Made by a program: the position numbers and the translations under genes. 64,000 bases of DNA from positions 113,126,358 to 113,190,357 of the forward strand of contig NC_084794.1 of NCBI RefSeq assembly GCF_963169125.1. Reading direction: 5' to 3'. The stretch comes from Humulus lupulus. Its lineage: Eukaryota; Streptophyta; Magnoliopsida; Rosales; Cannabaceae. This document shows, one piece after another, positions 33,738 through 45,250 of this stretch. Under the pieces are notes generated by a model. That model was not told where the DNA came from, did not search any database, and worked only from the letters and a program-made list of their open reading frames with translations. Position 1 is the stretch's first letter, and every line of letters begins with the position of its first letter.

Positions 33738-36195
33738 CTACCTCCACACATTGTAAAGAGCACGATCTATAGACTTGCGCTCGGTTATGATCCTCTCCGC
33801 CTCCAAAGAAGCCCTCGCCGCCTCCCAGGAAGCCCTTGCCGCCTCCCAGGTTGCCCTCTCCGCCTCCAAGGAAGCGTTCTTCTCCTGAGTCGACTGTAGT
33901 TCAGCCCTAAGGGCCTCAACTTCAGTCTCCAGTTGAGTAACCCTCTCCTGCGACGCGGTCGCAGCGGCCTTGGCCCCCCGGAGCTCGCGCTCCAAGCATC
34001 TAGCCTTGCCCTTTAGCTCCTTGATCTTGGCCTTCAGCTTCTCCCTCTTGGAGTCCAAGTTGGCATACTTAGTCCGGGCCTTTGACAATTGGACCTTGGT
34101 TGCGCTAAGCTCATTTTCAAGCTCCTGGACCTGGGCCATGAGGCCGTCCCTCTCGGCAGTAGATGCGGAGAGGACGCCAGACGTGTCAGCATGCCGAAGG
34201 GACACGATGTAGATTGCACAAGAAAGTCAATGGCGTCAGCAATAAGTAACAAAAAGAAAAACACATGTACACCTATACATAATATTAATCAACGTAAGGT
34301 GCAAGACCTCACCCAGGCCGCGGCACGCCTTAGGGTTTCCCCAAGGTCTGGTTGGGTCACATTCCCTAGACCTCTTCAGTCGGAGATAGGGAGGTCCGAG
34401 GCAATCTGAATGAAACGCTGGGCATAGGATGAGGCCATCCTAGTCACCCAAGGCTCCGCCTCCACGCTAGGAACATCTGGTTGGACAGGAACGGATGACC
34501 CACTCGCCGAAGCAGGAGGAGGCGCAGGGAAGGGGAAAAACTGGAACCCTGGTGCATTAGAAGGGGGCTCCGCGAGGTCGACATAATCAGCATCCGGTAA
34601 GCCAATATCATGAGGGACCTGAGGGAAGGCGTCATTGCCATCAAGGCCAGGAGGAGCGTAACATCCCGCTGCGGCCTGCGGGTCCGGAGATTGACAGGCC
34701 ATGTCCTGGTCATGGGAACCGTAAGGAAGGCATCCTCCGGGGGACAGGGGGCGCTGATGAGACCCCCCACATTCGAGGGGAACATCCTCCATCTCCTCCT
34801 CAGCCTCACCATCGTGTAGGGACGGCCCAGCCGGCATAGCCATAGCCTTCTTAGACCCAGTAACTGACCACAGGAACTTGGGGTCAGAGACCGGGGACAG
34901 CTGGTAGCGGTTGAGGTTCGCCATAGTAAATAGGACCGTCGCCTTCTTCAGGGCGGAGTTCGCACTAATGAGCTTGTTGATGGCCTCCGCCTCCGGCCCA
35001 ATGACCGAAGGAACAGCAAATTGCTCTACATAATCCACGCCAATGTCAGTACAAGCAAGAGTACGAAACAGTAAGTTCTATTAAGAAAAAGAGAAAAACC
35101 AGGATACTTACTAGGGCCGGCGCGAAAGTCTTCACGAACCGAAAGAGGGCCCTCTACCCAGAAAAAGTCTTGTTTCCAAGGCCCTGTGTTGGACACTGAG
35201 CCCTCTATCAAGGGGAGCTCATTGGCCTTCTACAGGTAGTAAAATCCCTTGGACTTGTGCACTCCCATGAGGTTATACAGGGAATGCACCTCCTGCGTCG
35301 TCGGGGCCCGTTGGGCGTTTTCCTTAAACCAAATGAAGAGGCAACTTAAAGTCAACCAACTATTGGGTGACAGTTGAAGAGGGGCCAAGTCGAAGTAATT
35401 AAGAACTGCCACGAAAAACGGGTGCAAAGGAATGGTGCCACCCGCCTTCAGAATCTGCTCACTCAAAGCCACAAAACCCTTCGCAGGGCAGTTAGCCCGG
35501 CATGCCTCCTTAGGAGCATATAGGGCGTATTCTGGTGCAATGCGGTAGTGCTTCACGATCCCCTTCAATTTGTTCAGAGACACATGGGACACTAGGCTGG
35601 ATGCTAGTAGAGGGGCCTCGTCCTCTTCCTGGACGGACACCTGCCTGCGTGCTTTCGGCATATCTGCAAAATCAAAAGAAATATGTGAGGAAGAGACAGA
35701 ACACTTAACCCTCCATTTCTTCTTCCTAGCAAGAGTTTTCCATTGAGGGAGCGATGGCGGAAGCACTAAGCTAGGATAAACTGAGACTAGGGGCTGGGGA
35801 GAGGAGCTAGCAGCCCCATGACCGTCATTAGGTGAGGAGGGAGTGGGAGGTTCTGGCGGAATGTGTCCCTCCATAAATTCTAACTCCCACCGCAATTCAA
35901 AAAGGGTCATCCTAAGACGCGCTATATGGTCACTAAGGCCCAGGGGTGAAGGTCCTCCGTCTCCTCTCGACACCGAGTCAATTTCGCTCTCCACCACCCA
36001 AATTTTACGCCTAAGATCGGCCATGCACTTGAGGTGGTGGATGCGGGCTTGCCTTAAAGAGTCATAGTCGTGGTGAGGGTTGCCCTCAGGGGACTCTGAG
36101 TCTGAGGACAGGTCAATAAACTCAGCCTTTGGGGGTATGTTGGACGGGTCGTCACTGGCCATGAAACCACGTCCCAACAGCAAAAGGGGGTTCAC
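33738..36195 (-). pseudogene. RE9 antisense ORF (aORF) with Transposase_28-like domain
   Basis: Minus strand, opposite to the adjacent plus-strand LTR. First block 36195-35230: Ser/Pro-rich N-terminus, then YRIAPEYALYAP, GGTIPLHPFFVAVLNYFDLA and PNSWLTLSCLFIWFKE, which fits the Pfam family called putative gypsy type transposon (Transposase_28). A TAG at 35230-35232 follows GFYYL; the frame then continues (LIEGSVSNTGPWKQDFFW) to a donor-like CTAGTAAGTAT near 35113. Further blocks are 35038-34376 and 34205-33738, the last a long coiled coil. Probably an intron-containing gene like the RE1 aORF. Function unknown. Confidence 0.65.
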
Positions 36196-36505
36196 GTATA
36201 AACGAGGGGAAGGCTACAAAACACAAAGGAATAGGCTTAATACCTCTAGATGCAAACGCCCTAAATGGCCTACTATAGGGTATATATAAAAAAAAAACAA
36301 CAAGGAGGAGGGGCGTGCATATGGTCAAACTCACTACAAGCTCAGACTATTGTACCCCATCCCGAGTACTGCTAGTTTGGACCCGATAAAATAAAAAATA
36401 AATAAATAAAAGGGAGAAGGAAAGAAAATATACCTCAAGCGATTAAGAAAGCGAAGGCGGGATCCAAAGAAGGTCAGGGAGCAAAAAGCACCATAGAGTC
36501 GAAAG
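36196..36505. other. RE9 spacer between aORF and LTR
   Basis: A/T-rich, no frame. Unlike the other copies, no G-rich polypurine tract precedes the LTR at 36506 (it reads ATAGAGTCGAAAG), so this LTR is not clearly the natural 3' LTR of the aORF-bearing part. Confidence 0.5.
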
Positions 36506-37640
36506 TGTGGATGCCAAAAATCCACCAAAAAGAAACTCTTTAGTCCCTTGTTGAAACATAGGGATAAGGGTCGCTTATTCATGCTATTGGGCTCGAGCCT
36601 GTAGGCCTTGTTGAATACAGGAGATCATCTCATGAGAAATGTTGATGCCCATAATCCCATCAAGAGAAAGTATGAGGCCGAGGCAAGGCCCTAAGGCCAC
36701 CGTCGTCTGGGGAAGCCATCGCGCCATCACAACACGAGTCTGGGTTCGTTTCTCGTGGAGTCGATGCCAAGTGGCCCACGTTGGCAAGGCATAGGTGCCA
36801 AGGCTCAGTAGCCTCGCGAGGCCCCTCTCGCCCATGCACTCAGCCCCACGGCCTCGCCCCATGGCCTCCTCCATGGCCTCGGCCCCATGGCCTCGCCCAT
36901 GGCCTCCTCCATGGCCTCGCCCATGGCCTCACTCCATGGCCTCGCCCATGGCCTCACTCCATGGCCTCCTCCATGGCCTCCTCCATGGCCTCCTCCATGG
37001 CCTCGCCCATGGCCTCCTGGCCTCGCCCATGGCCTCCTCCATGGCCTTGCCCATGGCCTTGGAGGTGAGAATACTCACAAGGGGCAAGGTACACGCATGA
37101 GTATGGAATGTACCTACGAACCTAAAGAAGTCAGAGTACGGATATAGTACCCCTACCAGACAAGTAGTGGGAATGCCAGGAGTGGGTATGCAAGGATAGG
37201 AGTTATGGTCCGTACGTCTACGGCCATAGGTCAGAGCCGACACCACTACCTCCTGTGCCACTACGCCTGCCACCACGCATCAGACATGGATACAGACAAG
37301 TAGTGGAGACATCCTCCTGACACCTGCTCCTGTACGGGTTGTACGACCACAGCCTCTGGAGCCACTCCCCTGACACAGTACGTATGTACCACTTGGTCCC
37401 CTGGACCACTATGTACCTAAGGCCATTAGAGCCTACTATAAAATGAACTCTAAAACCACCTGAATGGGGGTTGGAAAATTCATTGTATGCAGAGGCCATT
37501 AAGAAATATACATTTTTTCACTCCATTGTTCATCTGTGTTTATCCTTTCATAAGTTAATTCTAAGTCCTTATCTAGAGATCGCCGCATTTACCTTTGAGT
37601 TTTTTGACCTAATTTTGTTGACGAGATTTCACCGTCAACA
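36506..37640 (+). repeat. RE9 right element 5' LTR, 1135 bp
   Basis: TGTGGATGCC to CACCGTCAACA. TATA box TATAAAA at 37437-37443. CATGGCCTC array 36830-37060. It is followed at once by the PBS. Confidence 0.92.
37437..37443 (+). promoter_or_regulatory. TATA box in RE9 LTR
   Basis: TATAAAA in CTACTATAAAATGAAC; the same in the 3' LTR at 40592-40598 and reversed at 29743-29749. Confidence 0.55.
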
Positions 37641-37661
37641 GTTTGGTGCCGTCTGTGGGAA
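37641..37661 (+). promoter_or_regulatory. RE9 primer binding site
   Basis: TTTGGTGCCGTCTGTGGGA, offset by one base from the LTR end; the common PBS form of Tat elements and matching RE1. Confidence 0.8.
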
Positions 37662-37708
37662 GAACAAGCATCAAGCCAGTGTTCTTTCATCATTCCCAGC
37701 AAAGAAAG

Positions 37709-39222
37709 ATGCTAAGACGTTCAAAACGCCTATGGCAAATACAAGATGATGAGGTTCTCTGGGATGAAGTAGAGCGGAGGGCTACCTAGAAAGACCCCCC
37801 TCCGCCTAAACATGGAGGCAGACCGGAGGAGTCTCTTCCCCCAAGGGAGGAGAAGGAAGCCTCATCTCCGACCATCTGGCCCGACGGAGGTCATTTGGAG
37901 TCGCCAGTGCATTCACTTCACCGGCCCCTGGTAGCACCACGCTCAGGCCACCAAGACCCAGGTCCATCAACGCACGGGCCAAGCAAGAGTCCCGGGGTAC
38001 GCTTGGTAAGTTCAGGCTCAAGGACTCTCCCCTATAGGGATGAGATTCAAGAGTTACATAAAAAGACTCGAAAGCTGGAAACCCAGATAGAGAACATGCA
38101 AGAGGTTTTAAATGACCTATTGCGAGGAAAGTCAAGCGCACCCCCTCCTGCGCGTAAAGGGAAGGAGCATGAAAAATGGGAAAGCACTGTCCCCGTAGAT
38201 GATGGGGGAACCCAACTTTCCGCCAGTAAAACCCCCCAGACAAGGTATCAGGGGGGACCTAGGCCAACGAAATGTCCCCAGAAGCAAAGGCGGAGGGAAG
38301 GTGATGGTCGTAAGAACGAGGCCAAAGTCCCTTCAAAAGAAGCACCCCCTGGCCTAAGAAAAGAGCCCCATGGAGAAAGGTCAGAAGTAAGAGACGTACC
38401 CCCCGCGGTTCCCCCGAGGGACATAACCAAGGCAAGGGATCAGTCCGAGAACCTGCAAAACTCCTTATGCAAAAAGAGGAGGGGACGAGACACCAAAATA
38501 CGAAGCCCTCGAGGCAAGATCACCACTGCACTTGGGGGCACATGGATGACGAAGAATTTGATCGTGATTCACCCTTCACAAGGGAGATTCAGGCTGAGCG
38601 GATGCCCTCTGGCTTCAAAGAGCCTCGTATGACTTCGTACGAGGGTACTACTGACCCAAAATATCATTTAGACACCTTCAATAACTTGATGAGGTTAAGA
38701 GGGGTCAACAACAGGGCAAAGTGTCATTGCTTCGTCGTTACACTTAAAGGAGTGGCGTACAAGTGGTTCAAGAGGTTGAGGCCAGGGACAATTGAGTGAT
38801 GGCAACAATTCTCTGATGATTTTCTTCAGCAACACCATACAGCCTGTGATTACGTCATGCCAACCACCAGCCTCGCTAACATAAAACAAGGCAAGAATGA
38901 AAGTCTGAAGGACTACATCCATAGGTTCAGTATAGAAGCAACAAAGGTGAAAGGTTTAACCAAAGCGGAGCACAAGATGGCTATTACAGCCGGAGTTCGT
39001 CCAGGAAGCAAGTTGTGGGGGAGCATGCTCAAAAGAGAAATTTCGAATTTGGACGACTTCGAGAGAGAGCACAGAAGTACATACGTGTGGAAGAGGGCCA
39101 TAAGAACTTCTATGTGGAAGAAATCAAACCTTCCTTCAGTTGCCCTACTACCAATATGTATGAAGATTCCATATAGAATGGGGCGTCGTGCTAGAGGGGT
39201 CGCTAACCAAGCTCGAGATTGA
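37709..39222 (+). pseudogene. gag: RE9 right element gag, no pol follows
   Basis: ATG 37709 (MLRRSKRLWQIQDDE), TAG at about 37787, then a charged N-terminal part with a coiled piece (LHKKTRKLETQIENMQEVL). The frame changes around 38470-38620, and the gag core follows (PFTREIQAER, TDPKYHLDTFNNLM, WFKRLRPGTIE, TGA, then SLANIKQGKNESLKDYIHRF, GSKLWGSML). It ends near 39222 without the zinc motif. Protease, polymerase and integrase are entirely absent: the tail repeats start 50 bases later. A non-autonomous element that could only move with proteins from another Tat element. Confidence 0.88.
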
Positions 39223-39274
39223 ACGAAGACCATCTAGCCATGAAAGCCCCGACCCGAGGGGAGATCAACTCAAA

Positions 39275-39500
39275 AGTTGCAAAAAGGGCCTCCAAAGTAG
39301 GCGCCTGCAAAAAGGGCCTCCAAAGTAGACGCCTGCAAAAAGGGCCTCCAAAGTAGGTGCCTGCAAAAAGGGCCTCCAAAGTAGGCGCCTGCAAAAAGGG
39401 CCTCCAAAGTAGACGCTATCGAAAAAGGTCTCAAAGTAGACGCTTCCGAAAAGGGTCTCAATGAAGACGCTTGCAAAAAGGGTCTCAAAGAAGACGCTTG
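39275..39500 (+). repeat. About 28-bp tandem repeat after RE9 gag
   Basis: AAAAAGGGCCTCCAAAGTAG plus GCGCCTGC, five close copies followed by three variants (AAAGGTCTCAAAGTAGACGC). It is the inverted counterpart of 31250-31412. Confidence 0.88.
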
Positions 39501-39802
39501 CAAAAATAGTACTATGCCTAATGACGAGAAGGACGCTTCTCGCAAGATATAATAAGCGCACGCGAAAATATATAAAAGGATAACTAGAACCCAAGGGGTC
39601 AATATATCCTTATAGGTTCAACCAAGGTGCACCAAAGAGAGACCTATCGAACCCCCTTTCGCGTGGGTTCCAAAGGACTTCGAGCATAAAAAAAAAAAAA
39701 GAAAAAAAAAAGAAAAAGAAGAAAATATATATATATATATACACAGAATAGAAAATCAAAAGAAAGAGAAGAGTCTACAAGAACGCCTAAAGGCCTCCCT
39801 AT

Positions 39803-39817
39803 AGACTGGGGGGCAAG
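39803..39817 (+). promoter_or_regulatory. RE9 polypurine tract
   Basis: AGACTGGGGGGCAAG directly before the LTR start at 39818; also before the central LTR (32649-32663) and, reversed, at 30851-30865. Confidence 0.65.
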
Positions 39818-40795
39818 TGTGGATGCCAAAAATCCACCAAAAAGAAACTCTTTAGTCCCTGGTTGAAACATAGGGATAAGGGTCGCTTATTCATGCTATT
39901 GGGCTCGAGCCTGTAGGCCTTGTTGAATACAGGAGATCATCTCATGAGAAATGTTGATGCTCATAATCCCATCAAGAGAAAGTATGAGGCCGAGACAAGG
40001 CCCTAAGGCCACCATCGTCTCGGGAAGCCATTGCGCCATCACAACACGAGTTTGGGTTCGTTTCTCGTGGAGTCGATGCCAAGTGGCCCACGTTGGAAAG
40101 GCATAGGTGCCAAGGCTCAGTAGCCTCGCGAGGCCCCTCTCGCCCATGGCCTCCTCCATGGCCTCGGCCCCATGGCCTCCTCCATGGCCTCCTCCATGGC
40201 CTTGCCCATGGCCTTGGAGGTGAGAATACTCACAAGGGGCAAGGTACACGCATGAGTATGGAATGTACCTACGAACCTAAAGAAGTCAGAGTACGGATAT
40301 AGTACCCCTACCAGACAAGTAGTGGGAATGCCAGGAGTGGGTATGCAAGGATAGGAGTTATGGTCCGTACGTCTACGGCCATAGGTCAAAGCCGACACCA
40401 CTACCTCCTGTGCCACTACGCCTGCCACCACGCATCAGACATGGATACAGACAAGTAGTGGAGACATCCTCTTGACACCTGCTCCTGTACGGGGTGTACG
40501 ACCACAACCTCTGGAGCCACTCCCCTGACATAGTACGTATGTACCACTTGGTCCCCTGGACCACTATGTACCTAAGGCCATTAGAGCCTACTATAAAATG
40601 AACTCTAAAACCACCTGAATGGGGGTTGGAAAATTCATTGTATGCAGAGGCCATTAAGAAATATACATTTTTTCACTCCATTGTTCATCTGTGTTTATCC
40701 TTTCATAAGTTAATTCTATGTCCTTATCTAGAGATCGCCGCATTTACCTTTGAGTTTTTCGACCTAATTTCATTGACGAGATTTCACCGTCAACA
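39818..40795 (+). repeat. RE9 right element 3' LTR, 978 bp
   Basis: TGTGGATGCC to CACCGTCAACA, next to target duplication AGCCT. Shorter than the 5' LTR by 157 bases, which is the length difference of the CATGGCCTC array (here only 40140-40220). Confidence 0.92.
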
Positions 40796-40800
40796 AGCCT

Positions 40801-42456
40801 CATAAAAGATTTTTTTTTTCTTGATCTCCTTATCATCAGGCATGCATAATCTACCCTTGAAACCCAATACTCCATCCTCCGAGATGTGAAACCCTAGTCA
40901 CATGTCTTTCATAGTCTAATGCACCAGTCATTGGATCCACAGATCTTCGAGCTGTCCCCCTTGGATTGCTTCCATGATCGTGGGTTGCACATATAACATT
41001 GCCAATATTTCCACTACTGTCTCCAAATCTAATTTGGATATATTGGTTTGTAGTTCTTGGGGTATTTCCCTCACCGAAATTACATAAGTCATTGGCTGCT
41101 GACTCAATGTGTCAACTACTTTATTAGCCTTGCCTTGGTGGTACAACATATCACAATCATAATCATTGAACAATTCTAACCACCTCTGTTGTCTCATGTT
41201 TAACTATTTCTAGGTGAAGAAATATTTTAGACTCTTGTGATCTGTGTATATGTCGCAGTGGGTCCCATAAAGACAGTGTCTCCAAATCTTTGATGTGAAC
41301 AGTACGTTGCTAGCTCCAAGTCGTGTGTTGGATAGTTTCTCTCATAGTTTTTTAGTTGTCTGGAGGCGTACGCGATCAATTCCCCATGTTGCATTAGTAC
41401 GACTCTGAGTCATTGACCTGATGCATCGCTATAAATAGCATATCCCTCGGTACCCTTTGGAATAGTGAGTACGGGAGCTGTCGTTAATCTGGTCTTAGCT
41501 CTTGAATCTGTTCACACTTACCCATCACTCAAACTTGATGTTCTTCCGGGTCAGTGTGGTAATAGGCATCGCTTTTTTGGAGAAACCCTCCATAAAGCGC
41601 CTATAATACCCTGCCAGGCCCAAGAAACTACAAACTTCTTGTGCGTTCTTTGGGGCCTTCCATTGCTTCGATTTTTGTTGGATCAACTACAATTCCATCT
41701 CTTGACACCATGTGCCCTAGGAAAATTACTTGAGTCAGCCAAAATTCGCACTTGGAGAATTTTCCATACAACTTTTTCTCGCATAATCATTGTAAGATCA
41801 ACTCCAGGTGCTTGGTGTGTTCTTCCTGGTATCGTGAGTATATCGTCTATAAACATGATCACGAATTTGTTTGAAGACTCACCCAGTACCCTATGCATAA
41901 TATCAATGAATGTCGTGGGCGCATTGGTGAGTCCAAAAGACATCACCATGAACTCGTAGTGGCCATACCGAGTTCGGAATGCGGTATTGGGAATATCCAA
42001 TTCCTTGACCTTCAACTGGTGGTACTCGGATCTCAAGTCGATCTTCGAGAATACCGATGCTCCCTGCAGTTGATCAAATAGATCATCAATTTTGGGTCAT
42101 GGGTATTGGTTCTTGATCGTCAATTTGTTGAGCTTGCAGTAGTCTATACACATTCTCATGGAGTCGTCTTTCTTTTTCACGAATAGTATCGGGGCTCCCC
42201 AAGGAGAATGACCTGGTCGTATAAATATTTTATCCAGGTAGTATTGTAATTGCACTTGCAGTTCTTTAAGCTCTACCAGTGCCATCTGGTATGGTGCCTT
42301 TGCAATAGGTGCGGTGCCTGGAATCAACTCGATCTCGAACTTGACTTCTCGGTCCGGGGGTATCCGTGGATGATCCTCAAGAAACACTTTCAGAAATTTT
42401 CACACCACTGCTACCTCAGTTGGTTGTAGCATAGACTCCCTATCCTTGTCTATTAC
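40801..42456 (-). pseudogene. pol: RE8 (part 2): reverse transcriptase, RNase H, integrase N-terminus
   Basis: Minus strand. From 42387: [20 protein letters not shown] (linker after protease), [35 protein letters not shown], then [30 protein letters not shown] and FVIMFIDDIL (41850 region), all with frame changes. RNase H remains follow, ending with RWLELFNDYDCDMLYHQGKA (41170). Many stops and indels, so this is the oldest-looking pol in the window. RE9 cuts it at 40801 and RE10 at 42456. Confidence 0.85.
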
Positions 42457-44765
42457 TGTAACGACGCAAAATCACTAATATGGCTTAAGGGCCTTGATTA
42501 GTGTGCCAGGAGGACATAATTGGTTTATGTGTGAATTTATTAAGTTAACATGTGATTATATTACAAGCATGCTTGTATGGTTATATGAATGTAAATGTGA
42601 TTATATGTTATATTTGTGAGAACCACATTATTATGTGGGTAAATCTGCAGCATGCGACTCGAGGCGATCCTAGGGAGCTAGTTAGCGGGAAAGTCACAAC
42701 GGGGCTTAATTCTTGACTTGGAGCAAGTCAAGGGGTATTTCAGGTATTAGATGATTATTTGGGTTATCGGGTTATGGAAATAAATAATTGGAGATATATT
42801 TGAGGCTAGGAAGCTTAGGCGGGAATATTGGGGAATTTTACCATTTTGCCCTCGGGGATGTTTTCAGTACCTTGAGCCTCGGGATTGACTTAATTAACCA
42901 AGGTTAGACTAAGTAAAATAGAAACTAGTAGAACAAAAACCCAAACCCACCCTTTAATGTTCCTTTCTTTCTTCTCTTCTCTTTCTCAAGGGAGCTATTG
43001 AAACCTAAGGAGATTCAGTTGGAACTCTGTGATTTAAGCTGAAGTTTTGAGGGATTAGCTTAGCTCTAGCTAAGGGAACTTAATCAGGACTAAGGTAAGA
43101 ACTGAATTACACTCTAGATCGTTAGAATTCTGTGTTTTGGCTGGGTTTTAAAAGTGTTTGTGGTTTCGAAATTTAAGGACTGAATTGAAGCTGGAAAGCT
43201 TGGGTTTTAGCACAGAAATTGTTAAGGAAGTGGTTCATCAAAGAAGGTAAGCTTCAATTCGTAGTCTAGAGTTTAAATTATGAGTTTGCATGACTGGTTT
43301 TAGAGTTCTTGAGCTGTTGGGTTTCAGAAATCAAAATGGGATTTTAATGAGTTTTTAAGCTAGGTTTTTGTTGGATTATGTTGCTATAATCATGTTAAAA
43401 GTCTTGTGATCAATGGGGTTTCGAATTAGGGTGCTTTGGAGTGGTTTTGAGCAAGGTTAGAATGTTAGGAATGGTGGATTTTCTGGGCACGAAAGGCTGG
43501 GTCGCGGCTCTGTTCTAGAGTGCTGCGGCCATGAGAAGCAAGGAAGAGCCAAGGAGGCTCTGCAGTGGGGAAGCGCCGCGGCGCCACAGGGCTGGGCCGC
43601 GGCGTGTGTCTGTCTTCAGAGAGGCCTAGCCTCTATTTCAGGGGCGGGCCACGACATGGGTTTCAAGGGCCGCAGCCCTTAAGGGTATTCTTGGTCTTTT
43701 GGAGGTTTTAAGCGCGGGAACCTAACCTAGGATGCTCAGGATCGATTCCACCACCGTGTTTGGGGGAATTCGATGTCCCAGAAGCTAGAACTCCATCCAG
43801 AAATATTAACGCGATTATTAATGGTACTCCCTGTCTTGGTTGTGACTAGGTATTAAGTTAGGGCTCGGGAAGCGGATCGTGCTCGAGAGGCGTCGCTCGT
43901 AATCAGTAAACTTGGAAATCAAAGGTAAGAAAACTGCACCTGGTTGTGGATTTATTATGGGACTAAGGGTTCCCTAATCTATATGCTCTTTACAAGATGG
44001 TATTATGCCATGCAAATAGTAAACAAACGACCTAAGAGTGCCGAGGTTTACACTAGCGCACAGGGCGGGGCATAGCCAATGGTAGCTGAGGACAGCTTAT
44101 TATGCACTGAGCTCAGTTTAAGCGGGCCAGAGTCAATAGGGTAAATCGAGGGTGCAACCTAAGGTGTCGACCCTGACTAATATGTGATTTGATTGTTGTT
44201 ATTGGTTGGTGAATTAGTCGTATTATATAGTTGAGTGTTGATTGGCTGAATCTTTGATTGTATCAACGTGCTATGTGATTAATGTGATATATGATCATGC
44301 TTAAAGGGTTATTCAACTGTTATCGCTGCTCGTTATATGCTGTTATGTTTTCTTGCTGAGCATTGGCTCACAGGTGCTTCGTGGTGCAGGTAAAGGCAAG
44401 GGCAAGATTGACCAGCCCTAACTTAAAGGGCTCTGAGAGCATAATGTACATGAATAGCTGCTCAGCCACCACGGTTGAGGGGAGACAGGGACAGGAGAAC
44501 CATGAACATCTGTTTTGCCTTTAGAAAGACTGGTGGTTGTCTGTACACTGGAAATTTTGTAAACAAACTTTTAAACGCTATTTCTTTTGGGATCCCATGT
44601 GTAAAATGTTTAATTATATGGAAAGTATCTTTTGAGACCAAAACCTTTTAACCCTAGCACATTAATGACTTTAGCAATCACGATTTTAACTGGTTGGCTT
44701 GATTAGCAAGCCCTGCACCTTTATAAATACACAGTGCAGTGGTCTTGGCTATCCAGGGCGTTACA
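42457..44765 (+). repeat. RE10 5' LTR, 2309 bp
   Basis: Complete, TGTAACG...CGTTACA. Holds a CG-palindrome module at 43500-43680 and a CAGGTAAAGGCAAGGG block near 44388. No coding sequence. Confidence 0.92.
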
Positions 44766-44780
44766 ACTTGGTATCAAAGC
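44766..44780 (+). promoter_or_regulatory. RE10 primer binding site
   Basis: ACTTGGTATCAAAGC follows the LTR; one base differs from the usual TGGTATCAGAGC. Confidence 0.85.
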
Positions 44781-45250
44781 GTCCTAGGTTTAAGGGTTCC
44801 TGAAGACCGGCTGGACATGTACATTCGCTGCCAGAGACAAGCTCGGTTCAGGGCTTGGTAATGTGTATGTATATGCTTATATGGTTGTATGCTTGGAATG
44901 AATTATGAATGTTGAGATTTATTGAATTGATAGGAAGCATGAGATACTGATAGGGCCTGGCCCTTGACTGTTGTGTGAAAATATTGAGGAATGCTTATTA
45001 GCATTGCTGTGCATGTAAATGAACATCTGAATGATGGATTGCATATTGTGTATGGATGGATGTTTATATCTTAGCTGTTGTATGGAAATGTTGGGGGATG
45101 CATATTAGCAGTGCCGGTGCATGTGAATAAATGCTTATATCTCGATTGTTTGTGATTGGTTATATTCCTTTGGTGGATTTTGGAGAAGCTTTTACCCTGT
45201 CATCATGGTCTGATTGCCGAGTCGTTGATTGCAGATTGACTTAGATAGCT

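Larger units (their letters stand above)
29546..40795. mobile_element. RE9: composite Tat-type insertion with inverted LTRs at its ends
   Basis: Bounded by AGCCT (29541-29545 and 40796-40800) in the RE8 integrase, whose frame continues cleanly across (IFYEA then HNTHYAMHPG). Left arm 29546-32496 is a minus-strand 3' half: gag, repeats, polypurine tract, 3' LTR. At about 32496 it meets, head to head, a plus-strand part: tail and LTR fragment (32497-33118), tail plus antisense ORF (33119-36505), then a full short element LTR-gag-LTR (36506-40795). Both outer ends are LTR 3' (U5) ends. The three LTR copies compared are very alike (about 7 differences in the first 240 bases of the two right LTRs), so RE9 is younger than RE4 or RE10. 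Confidence 0.9.
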
